Shown: positions 1 to 5,595 of the stretch, piece after piece
Layout: each line of letters starts with the position of its first letter
How positions within the stretch are numbered: the first letter of the stretch is position 1
NCBI GenBank assembly: GCA_038231215.1
Contig: JBBRLS010000085.1
Coordinates: 1-8,550 of the forward strand
DNA: 8,550 bases
Direction: 5' to 3'
Source: Schlegelella_A sp038231215
GTDB taxonomy: Bacteria > Pseudomonadota > Gammaproteobacteria > Burkholderiales > Burkholderiaceae_C
Notes under the pieces: model-generated
Database searches by the model: none
What the model saw: only the letters and a program-made list of their open reading frames with translations
What the model was told of the DNA's origin: nothing
Made by a program: the position numbers and the translations under genes

Positions 1-390
1 CACGAGATCGGCCGGCCGTACACGAGCCTGGACAGCATCGACCTGGCGCTGCGCACTGGCAAAGACCTGACCATCTACCAGCGGCCTTACAAGCTGGCCC
101 GCATGAAACCGATGGTCGAGATCATCGCGAAGGAGGCGGTGGCGGCCATGATGCAGCGCATCGGCGAGTCGTACAACGTCCAGCACGTCATCCTCGTCGG
201 GGGCGGCGCCTTCCTGTTCAAGAGGGCAGTGAAGGAAGCGTTTGCGACGCATCAGGTGCTCGCCGTGAAGGAGCCGATGTTTGCGAACGTCCGGGGCTAC
301 CAGATCGGCGGCACGAACTACGCTCACACGGTGTTGGCAACTGCCGGGCGACCAGCTCGCGCTGTTTCGGGCGAAGGAGAGGTCGCATGA
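1..390 (+). CDS. ParM/StbA-like actin-type ATPase (PRTRC protein D-like), C-terminal part
   Basis: The frame is open from the first base, so this is the last 129 residues of a longer gene starting outside the window; the ATG at 103 is internal. The visible part has the late actin-fold nucleotide-binding stretch ILVGGGAFLF (fragment residues 64-73) and the ending EPMFANVRGYQIGG, typical of plasmid-segregation ParM/StbA proteins and close to my memory of PRTRC system protein D. Known members polymerise with ATP into filaments that push plasmid copies apart through a DNA-binding adaptor. The N-terminal phosphate loops are off-window, so ATPase competence cannot be judged. Its stop overlaps the next start (ATGA, 387-390), implying coupled translation with a possible adaptor. 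A short Ala/Gly/Arg tail follows the conserved core. Other Hsp70/actin-fold families are less likely because of the NVRGY motif. Confidence 0.82.
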   Translation, partial: HEIGRPYTSLDSIDLALRTGKDLTIYQRPYKLARMKPMVEIIAKEAVAAMMQRIGESYNVQHVILVGGGAFLFKRAVKEAFATHQVLAVKEPMFANVRGYQIGGTNYAHTVLATAGRPARAVSGEGEVA

Positions 391-689
391 CGCCGAAGAC
401 CCGCCCGAACGACGAGCCGGTGCGGCTTTTGTTCGAGATGACGCGCGACGACAACCCGCGCCTGTATGACGATCTGATCAGGTTCAACAAAGGCACGAAG
501 CGGGTGAACCGGCTTCGCTTCCTCGCCCACGAGGGACTGCTCGCACAGCACTGGATGGTGGCGCCGGTCGGGATTGGCATCCCCTTCATGGCAAGCGCCG
601 TCCCGCTGGCGCCGGCGAGCGTGAACCCGGTGGCTGCTCGCCATACAAACCACGCCTTTGACGCCCCACCAGTCGGCGAGGAGGCTTGA
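387..689 (+). CDS. Small coupled protein, candidate ribbon-helix-helix (ParR-like) adaptor
   Basis: A 100-residue protein that I do not recognise as a named family. The start is supported by a strong Shine-Dalgarno (AAGGAGAGG, 374-382) and the ATGA overlap with the ParM-like gene. Residues 12-18 (VRLLFEM) look like a beta strand, residues 23-33 an amphipathic helix and residues 36-52 (GTKRVNRLR and following) a basic second helix. Strand-helix-helix of this size fits the ribbon-helix-helix fold of ParR/StbB partition adaptors. Residues after about 56 are Pro/Ala-rich and probably disordered, which could suit filament binding. Position directly after a ParM-like gene favours an adaptor or repressor role. 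This is inference: no diagnostic motif settles it, and another small DNA-binding or accessory protein is possible. It ends one base before the next ATG. Confidence 0.7.
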   Translation: MTPKTRPNDEPVRLLFEMTRDDNPRLYDDLIRFNKGTKRVNRLRFLAHEGLLAQHWMVAPVGIGIPFMASAVPLAPASVNPVAARHTNHAFDAPPVGEEA

Positions 690-1151
690 ATGAAGGCAGC
701 GGAAAAACGTCGCCGAGGGTCGGCGTCAGTCAGCGCATCGGAGTTGGCGCAGATGGGCGTTTGCGAGCGCCTGGTCGTGTTCGAACACCTGTACGGCAAA
801 CGACGCTTGCCCGAGCAGCGGGCCGCGATCGAACGCGGCCGGCGCGAACATGAACGGTTCTATCGTGAAAGGCGGATCGCGTCCGCACCGCCTGGTCGCT
901 GCTTCATCGCAACCATGGTGTTCGGCGAAGGGCCGGAGACGCAGACGCTCAGGGCGTTCAGGGACCAGGTTTTGCGGCGCGGGCCGACGGGCCGGCGGCT
1001 GATCGTCACCTACTACCGGATTGCACCGGGCGTGTGCCGGATGTTGGTGCGGCAGCCGTGGACCCATTCGGTGCTTCGGATCGCGTTGCGGCCGGTGATC
1101 TGGCTGGCGCTCCGGTGGCTGAGCGCGACGGGGGCTCGTCGTGCACCATGA
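690..1151 (+). CDS. CFI-box protein with a Cas4-like N-terminal half-module
   Basis: 153 residues. A strong GAGGAGG (678-684) lies 5 nt before the ATG, which directly follows the previous TGA. Two parts are visible. Residues 14-60 resemble the N-terminus of Cas4/Dna2-type nucleases: SASELA, a lone Cys (C25, in GVCERL), then ERGRREHERFY with His54; the C25-H54 spacing is about that between the first Fe-S cysteine and the metal-binding His of Cas4. Residues 71-135 match the CFI-box domain: CFIATMVFG, LRAFRDQVL, then TYYRIAPGV, a domain of unknown function usually found at C-termini. Residues 127-144 form a hydrophobic, Arg-dotted helix that may lie on or in the membrane. No D-ExK catalytic core is present here; it is in the next gene, which overlaps by 11 bp. 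I infer that the two products act as one enzyme. The upstream partition-like genes suggest a role in element maintenance or defence. Confidence 0.8.
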   Translation: MKAAEKRRRGSASVSASELAQMGVCERLVVFEHLYGKRRLPEQRAAIERGRREHERFYRERRIASAPPGRCFIATMVFGEGPETQTLRAFRDQVLRRGPTGRRLIVTYYRIAPGVCRMLVRQPWTHSVLRIALRPVIWLALRWLSATGARRAP

Positions 1152-1704
1152 ACTGCTGGGCGCCATCCTTTGCGGGCTTGTCGCTTGGCTGGTGTGGCGC
1201 GGCCTACAGCGGCGGAAGATCAGGACGAGCGATTGGATGCCCCAAGACCTCCGAGCCTCGCGGCTGGCCTACGCGGAGCAGCTTTTCAGGTCGGCGGGGC
1301 CAGTGTCGGTGTCCGCCAGGGTAGATCGGGCGTACCGAGACCACGCGGGTGTCGTGACGTTGGTGGAGCTGAAGACGAGGAAAGCCGACGAGGTCTACTT
1401 GTCGGACGTCATCGAGTTGTCGGCACAGGGGCATGCATTGCGCTCGCAGACAGGGGAGCAAGTCTCCGAACACGGCTACGTTCTGGTGAGGGTGACAGGG
1501 CGCGCGCCGGGGTATGTGCATCGGGTTCGATTGCTGACCGAGAAAGAACTCGCGCCGGCGGTGGACCGGCGGGAGCGCCTGTTGGCAGGAACGGAAATTC
1601 CGAACCCGCCGCGGTCTGTCGGCGTGTGCTTGGGCTGTCCCTACGCGAAGGAGTGCCGCGCGACCTACCCGGGCCCGTGTCGAGGTCACCGAAGCCAGCG
1701 TTGA
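1141..1704 (+). CDS. Membrane-anchored PD-(D/E)XK nuclease, Cas4-like core with cysteine triad
   Basis: 187 residues with a GTG start at 1141; GGGGG (1130-1134) can serve as ribosome site. The ATG at codon 33 is an alternative start that would remove the anchor. Residues 5-22 form a single transmembrane segment followed by Arg/Lys, predicting a cytoplasmic nuclease domain. Catalytic residues are visible: Asp62 in SARVDRAY, Glu76 and Lys78 in VELKTRK, and Gln96 in SAQGHAL. D-E-K spacing (14 and 2) equals that which I recall for Cas4 SSO0001. The C-terminal CLGCPYAKEC gives C163, C166, C172 with the Cas4 iron-sulfur spacing; C180 follows. It lacks the Cas4 N-terminal Cys and GxxxH motif, which sit in the upstream gene. 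Known Cas4 proteins are 5'-3' exonucleases that trim prespacers; solo Cas4 occurs outside CRISPR, as here. TTG leucine codons are common, unlike in clpA. The substrate is unknown. Confidence 0.82.
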   Translation: MHHELLGAILCGLVAWLVWRGLQRRKIRTSDWMPQDLRASRLAYAEQLFRSAGPVSVSARVDRAYRDHAGVVTLVELKTRKADEVYLSDVIELSAQGHALRSQTGEQVSEHGYVLVRVTGRAPGYVHRVRLLTEKELAPAVDRRERLLAGTEIPNPPRSVGVCLGCPYAKECRATYPGPCRGHRSQR

Positions 1705-1727
1705 CAGCACTTCGGCCATGTTAGGAT
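1701..1727 (+). promoter_or_regulatory. Possible promoter at the nuclease stop codon
   Basis: A perfect TTGACA -35 hexamer (1701-1706) overlaps the nuclease stop codon and is followed after 15 bp by TAGGAT (1722-1727), four of six matches to the -10 consensus. The spacing is shorter than the usual 17 bp, so this is weak. If active, it would transcribe the gene-free stretch that ends at the terminator at 1930-1954. Confidence 0.25.
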
Positions 1728-1929
1728 TTTGGCAAGCCCAACGGCGCGGTCAGCCACGGGGTTTTGAGCATCAGTTCTTGTTCGTCTCATGACATCTCCG
1801 CCGCATGGAGGGGAAAGTGGAGGGTGACGGGCAAGATGAAAAGGGCCGGAGCGAGCGTTGACGCGGGCTGTAGCGGGATTTCAACATGATGATCGACAAC
1901 ATGTAGGCCATCCTTCCAGACCGGCCACG
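1705..1929. other. Gene-free stretch, likely accessory/core junction
   Basis: No convincing gene is visible. A 24-codon reading frame at 1718-1792 and a 17-codon one at 1836-1889 lack ribosome sites and recognisable homology. Bases 1806-1858 are strongly purine-rich on the + strand. No tRNA, transposase remnant, iteron array or clear direct repeat was seen by eye. The upstream genes are accessory-like and the downstream genes are core, so a recombination border may lie here. Confidence 0.4.
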
Positions 1930-1954
1930 AGCCCGCCGAATGGCGGGCTTTTTT
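1930..1954 (+). terminator. Rho-independent terminator
   Basis: A perfect 8-bp GC-rich stem (AGCCCGCC, 1930-1937, with GGCGGGCT, 1942-1949) around the 4-base loop GAAT, followed by six T (1949-1954). It faces right, so it ends + strand transcription entering from the left. It is 226 bp past the nuclease stop, which is long for a simple operon terminator; it may instead close an unannotated short transcript or be the old terminator of a gene that has been lost. Confidence 0.85.
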
Positions 1955-2071
1955 ATTGCTGGTTCCGGTGCAATCTGGCGTCTGTGCCGCAGGCGCCGCT
2001 GGCGACCCGTCTTGTGAACTCCTCCCCGGGGCCAATATGCGTCGCACCGACGCGAAACGCTGCCGACTCGA

Positions 2072-2077
2072 TAGAAT
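2072..2077 (+). promoter_or_regulatory. Possible clpS -10 box close to the start codon
   Basis: TAGAAT (2072-2077) matches five of six bases of the sigma-70 -10 consensus and lies only 6 bp before the clpS ATG. A normal start-site distance would put the first transcribed base at or next to the A of the ATG, giving a leaderless message. No good -35 hexamer sits 16-18 bp upstream and no clear Shine-Dalgarno precedes the ATG. TTGTGA (2012-2017) with AATATG (2034-2039) is a weaker upstream alternative. Confidence 0.35.
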
Positions 2078-2083
2078 GAATTC

Positions 2084-2440
2084 ATGCCCGCCGATCAGCC
2101 GCCTCCACCGGCTCCACCAGTCACCCGCCCCCGGCCCGACGACGGCCAGGGCGCCGCGGTCGTCGAGCGCAAGACCCAGAAGACCGAGCCGCCGCGCATG
2201 TACCAGGTCGTCCTGCTCAACGACGACTACACGCCGATGGAGTTCGTCGTGATGGTCCTGCAGGAATATTTCAACCGCGATCTCGAGACGGCGACGCTGA
2301 TCATGCTCAAGATCCATCACGAAGGCCGCGGTGTCTGCGGCGTCTTCTCGAAGGACGTGGCCGCCACCAAGGTCGAACTGGTGCTTGCCGCCGCACGTCG
2401 CGGTGGCCACCCGCTGCAATGCATTATGGAGTCCGCATGA
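2084..2440 (+). CDS. clpS: ClpS, N-degron adaptor for ClpAP
   Basis: 118 residues. ClpS binds proteins with destabilising N-terminal residues (Leu, Phe, Tyr, Trp) and hands them to ClpA for degradation by ClpP in the cytoplasm. The core runs from MYQVVLLNDDYTPMEFV (from residue 39) to the C-terminus. Pocket residues align with those of E. coli ClpS: N46, D47 and D48 (N34-D36), gate Met52 (M40) and His78 (H66). The conserved GRGVCGVF and DVAATKVE segments are present. The N-terminal arm is unusually rich in proline (residues 2-37); this arm is flexible in the family and helps regulate ClpA. The start at 2084 is the best in-frame ATG, though without a good ribosome site, which fits the nearby -10-like box. 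Its stop overlaps the clpA start (ATGA), the usual coupled arrangement. Confidence 0.97.
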   Translation: MPADQPPPPAPPVTRPRPDDGQGAAVVERKTQKTEPPRMYQVVLLNDDYTPMEFVVMVLQEYFNRDLETATLIMLKIHHEGRGVCGVFSKDVAATKVELVLAAARRGGHPLQCIMESA

Positions 2441-4743
2441 TTGCCCAAGAGCTGGAAGTCAGCCTGCACATGGCGTTCGTCGAGGCACGACAACAACGCC
2501 ACGAATTCATCACCGTCGAGCACCTGCTCATGGCGCTGCTCGACAACCCGTCGGCGGCCGAGGTGCTGCGCGCCTGTTCGGCCAACCTCGATGACCTGAG
2601 GAAGAGCCTGCTCGGCTTCATCAAGGAAAACACGCCCACCGTGGGCGGCGCCGACGAGGTCGACACGCAGCCCACCCTGGGCTTCCAGCGCGTCATCCAG
2701 CGCGCCATCATGCATGTGCAGTCCACCGGCAGCGGCAAGAAGGAAGTGACCGGCGCCAATGTGCTCGTCGCGATCTTCGGCGAGAAGGACTCGCACGCTG
2801 TCTACTACCTGCACCAGCAGGGCGTGACGCGGCTCGACGTCGTGAACTTCATTGCCCACGGCATCAAGAAGACCGACCCGCCGGAGCCGGCCAAGCCGGG
2901 CGAGAGCTCGGGCTCCAACTCCGAAGGCGAGAAGGAAGAGGGCGACGGCAAGGGCTCGCCGCTCGACCAGTTCACGCAGAACCTCAATCAGCTCGCCAAG
3001 GACGGCAAGATCGATCCTCTGATCGGCCGCGAACTCGAGGTCGAGCGCGTCATCCAGATCCTCTGCCGGCGGCGCAAGAACAACCCGCTGCTGGTGGGCG
3101 AGGCCGGCGTCGGCAAGACGGCGATCGCCGAAGGCCTGGCCTGGCGCATCACGCAAAACGACGTGCCCGAAGTTCTTGCCGAGTCGGTGGTCTATTCGCT
3201 CGACATGGGCGCGCTGCTCGCCGGCACAAAATATCGCGGCGACTTCGAGCAGCGCCTGAAGGGCGTGCTCAAGCAGTTGAAGGACCAGCCGAACGCGATC
3301 CTCTTCATCGACGAGATCCATACCCTGATCGGCGCCGGCGCCGCTTCGGGCGGCACGCTCGACGCGAGCAATCTGCTCAAGCCCGCGCTCAGCTCGGGCG
3401 CCATGAAGTGCATCGGCGCGACCACCTTCACCGAATACCGCGGCATCTTCGAGAAGGACGCGGCGCTGTCGCGGCGCTTCCAGAAGATCGATGTCGTCGA
3501 GCCCTCGATCGAGCAGACGATCGAGATCCTGAAGGGCCTGAAGTCGCGCTTCGAGGAGCACCACAGCGTCAAGTACGCGCCGGCCGCGTTGCAGGCGGCG
3601 GCCGAGCTTTCGGCCAAGTACATCAACGACCGGCACCTGCCCGACAAGGCGATCGACGTGATCGACGAAGCGGGCGCAGCGCAGCGCATCCTGCCGAAGA
3701 ACAAGCAGAAGAAGACGATCACGCGCAGCGAGGTCGAAGAGATCGTCGCCAAGATCGCGCGCATCCCGCCGGCCAGCGTGTCGAGCGACGACCGCGGCAA
3801 GCTGAAGACACTGGACCGCGACCTGAAGAGCGTCGTCTTCGGCCAGGAGCCGGCGATCGACGCGCTCGCCTCGGCGATCAAGATGGCGCGCTCGGGCCTC
3901 GGCCGGCCCGACAAGCCGATCGGCTCGTTCCTGTTCAGCGGCCCGACCGGCGTCGGCAAGACCGAGGTCGCCAAGCAGCTCGCCTTCATCCTCGGCATCG
4001 AGCTGATCCGCTTCGACATGAGCGAGTACATGGAGCGGCACGCCATAAGCCGCCTGATCGGCGCGCCGCCGGGTTACGTCGGCTTCGACCAGGGAGGCCT
4101 CTTGACCGAGGCGATCTCGAAGAAGCCGCATGCGGTGCTGCTGCTCGACGAGATCGAGAAGGCCCACCCCGACGTCTTCAACGTGCTGCTGCAGGTCATG
4201 GACCACGGCACGCTGACCGACAACAACGGGCGCAAGGCCGACTTCCGCAGCGTCATCATCGTCATGACGACGAATGCCGGCGCCGAGTCGCTCAACAAGT
4301 CGTCGATCGGCTTCACGAATTCGAAGGAAGCGGGCGACGAGATGGCCGACATCAAGCGTCTGTTCACGCCGGAGTTCCGCAACCGCCTCGATGCGACAGT
4401 GAGCTTCAAGTCGCTCGACGAGGAGGTGATCCTGCGCGTCGTCGACAAGTTCCTGCTCCAGCTCGAAGGCCAGCTCGCCGAGAAGAAGGTCGAGGTCACG
4501 TTCACCGACGCGCTGAGGAAGCAGTTGGCGAAGAAGGGCTTCGACCCGCTGATGGGCGCCCGGCCGATGCAGCGCCTGATCCAGGACACGATTCGCCGCG
4601 CCCTGGCCGACGAACTGCTGTTCGGCCGTCTGGTGGACGGAGGGCGCCTCACGGTCGACGTCGATGCCGACGGCAAGCCAACGCTCGACATCCAGCCGAT
4701 CAAGAAGAGCGACAAGCCGAAGGCCGAGCCGGCCACGGCCTGA
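2437..4743 (+). CDS. clpA: ClpA, ATP-dependent unfoldase of the ClpAP protease
   Basis: 768 residues from the ATG at 2437 (MIAQELEVSLHMAF), which overlaps the clpS stop; the upstream ATG at 2419 lies inside clpS and adds six non-conserved residues. Hexameric AAA+ Hsp100 that unfolds substrates and threads them into ClpP. Order of parts: double Clp N domain (residues 1-143), the docking site for ClpS; an acidic Ser/Glu/Lys linker (144-174); first AAA+ module with Walker A GEAGVGKT (221-228) and Walker B LFIDE (289-293); second module with Walker A GPTGVGKT (502-509), Walker B LLLDE (568-572) and the ClpP-docking tripeptide IGF (624-626). There is no ClpB-type middle coiled coil, and the IGF loop confirms a ClpP partner. 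Length is near E. coli ClpA (758). Codon use is strongly biased to C/G third positions, typical of a resident core gene. clpP is not in the window. Confidence 0.98.
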   Translation: MIAQELEVSLHMAFVEARQQRHEFITVEHLLMALLDNPSAAEVLRACSANLDDLRKSLLGFIKENTPTVGGADEVDTQPTLGFQRVIQRAIMHVQSTGSGKKEVTGANVLVAIFGEKDSHAVYYLHQQGVTRLDVVNFIAHGIKKTDPPEPAKPGESSGSNSEGEKEEGDGKGSPLDQFTQNLNQLAKDGKIDPLIGRELEVERVIQILCRRRKNNPLLVGEAGVGKTAIAEGLAWRITQNDVPEVLAESVVYSLDMGALLAGTKYRGDFEQRLKGVLKQLKDQPNAILFIDEIHTLIGAGAASGGTLDASNLLKPALSSGAMKCIGATTFTEYRGIFEKDAALSRRFQKIDVVEPSIEQTIEILKGLKSRFEEHHSVKYAPAALQAAAELSAKYINDRHLPDKAIDVIDEAGAAQRILPKNKQKKTITRSEVEEIVAKIARIPPASVSSDDRGKLKTLDRDLKSVVFGQEPAIDALASAIKMARSGLGRPDKPIGSFLFSGPTGVGKTEVAKQLAFILGIELIRFDMSEYMERHAISRLIGAPPGYVGFDQGGLLTEAISKKPHAVLLLDEIEKAHPDVFNVLLQVMDHGTLTDNNGRKADFRSVIIVMTTNAGAESLNKSSIGFTNSKEAGDEMADIKRLFTPEFRNRLDATVSFKSLDEEVILRVVDKFLLQLEGQLAEKKVEVTFTDALRKQLAKKGFDPLMGARPMQRLIQDTIRRALADELLFGRLVDGGRLTVDVDADGKPTLDIQPIKKSDKPKAEPATA

Positions 4744-4769
4744 GCTGCGCCCGTCGCCGGCCCGCGCTC

Positions 4770-4831
4770 GTCATCCTGAGCGCAGCGAAGGATCTCGACT
4801 CGTCGAGACCCTTCGCTTTGTTCAGGGTGAC
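4770..4831. repeat. Imperfect 30-bp inverted repeat between clpA and mtfA
   Basis: Two 30-bp arms (4770-4799 and 4802-4831) pair at 25 of 30 positions across a 2-base spacer. The left arm begins GTCATCCTGAGCGCAGCGAA, a palindromic intergenic repeat type that I recall from many unrelated bacterial genomes. It begins 26 bp after the clpA stop and the right arm includes the mtfA stop codon (4822-4824), so the last two MtfA residues are read from the repeat. The RNA from either strand could fold into a long hairpin and may act as a two-way terminator or protect the 3' ends; there is no T-run. This may be one copy of a dispersed family, which only a genome search could show. Confidence 0.8.
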
Positions 4832-5595
4832 ACTGCCGCCGGATCCTGGCGGAAGAACGTGCGCAAGAGCTTGTAGGCCCGCGGCTGCTCCGCCTTGAAC
4901 TCGGCCGGGGCGACGAAGAAAGCCTCTGCAGCGACGGCGAAGAACTCCTCCAGCGCCTCGGCGCCATAAGGATCGAGGAAGGTTGCCTCTTCGCGTTCGA
5001 CTCGTTCGGCGAAGCGCTCGTACTCGTCGGCGAGGGCGCTCAGCCACTGTCCGCGCTCGCTCTCGGGATCGACTGTCTCCAGGCCGGCGGTGACGCCGCC
5101 GCGCATGTCGATGACGTGCGCGAATTCGTGGACGACGACGTTGTAGCCGTCCTCGGCCGAATCGCCCGCCTCGTCGACGTCGCGCCAGGCCAGCATCACG
5201 GGGCCGCCACTCATTGCCTCGCCAGAGAGTTCTTCGTCCCAGGCGTGGACGATGCCGTCCTCGTCTTCCATCTCGCGGCGCGCGACGACCGCGTCTTCGT
5301 GCACGACGATGCCGACGAAGCGGTCCAGCCATTGCAGGCCGAGCTTGAGCGCCGGCAGGCAGGCCTGCGCGGCGATCGCCACCGCCATCTCGTCGCTCAG
5401 GACGAGGCCTTGTGCACCGGTGAACTCCTTCTCGGCCAGAAAGAGCGTGGCCATCTCGCGCAGGGCGGCGAGATCGTCGGCGCTGCGCAGGGCGAGGAAG
5501 GGAAAGCGCGACAGTGTGAGCTGCCAGAGCGGATCGGGTATCGGGCGCCGCTCGAGCGTGCGATTGCGCCGCCAGCGCTGCAGCCAGCCACTCAT
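4822..5595 (-). CDS. mtfA: MtfA-family zinc metallopeptidase
   Basis: 257 residues, close to E. coli MtfA (265). In E. coli, MtfA is a cytosolic zinc aminopeptidase-type enzyme that binds the repressor Mlc and so affects glucose phosphotransferase expression; whether Mlc exists here is unknown. The zinc motif HEFAH is visible (His156, Glu157, His160), with the likely third ligand in the glutamate-rich EEFFAVAAEAFF (216-227). The N-terminus MSGWLQRWRR and IPDPLWQ are typical. The start at 5595 is chosen because its ATG overlaps the lpxH stop (ATGA, 5595-5592); an upstream in-frame extension would only re-read lpxH in another frame. It is the last gene of the minus-strand operon and its stop lies in the inverted repeat shared with clpA. 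The link with lpxH seems positional rather than functional. Confidence 0.93.
   Translation of the reverse strand: MSGWLQRWRRNRTLERRPIPDPLWQLTLSRFPFLALRSADDLAALREMATLFLAEKEFTGAQGLVLSDEMAVAIAAQACLPALKLGLQWLDRFVGIVVHEDAVVARREMEDEDGIVHAWDEELSGEAMSGGPVMLAWRDVDEAGDSAEDGYNVVVHEFAHVIDMRGGVTAGLETVDPESERGQWLSALADEYERFAERVEREEATFLDPYGAEALEEFFAVAAEAFFVAPAEFKAEQPRAYKLLRTFFRQDPAAVSP

Noticed and set aside
1718..1792. A 24-codon + strand frame after the nuclease
   Set aside because: No Shine-Dalgarno, no recognisable family, and short enough to occur by chance.
1705..2083. tRNA or attachment site at the accessory/core border
   Set aside because: No cloverleaf or TTCRA-type T-loop pattern and no flanking direct repeats were found by eye.
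1771..2085. A 104-codon minus-strand frame in the clpS upstream gap
   Set aside because: It reads through the terminator and the putative clpS promoter, is Arg/Ser-rich and has no ribosome site.
2317..4206. A 629-codon open frame on the minus strand opposite clpA
   Set aside because: It is antisense to a clear ClpA with all motifs, is Arg/Leu/Asp repetitive with no domain, and is expected from the C/G third-position bias.
3408..4898. A 496-codon + strand frame inside clpA running to 4898
   Set aside because: Arg/Pro/Ala-rich out-of-frame reading of clpA that runs through the inverted repeat; no start signal or domain.
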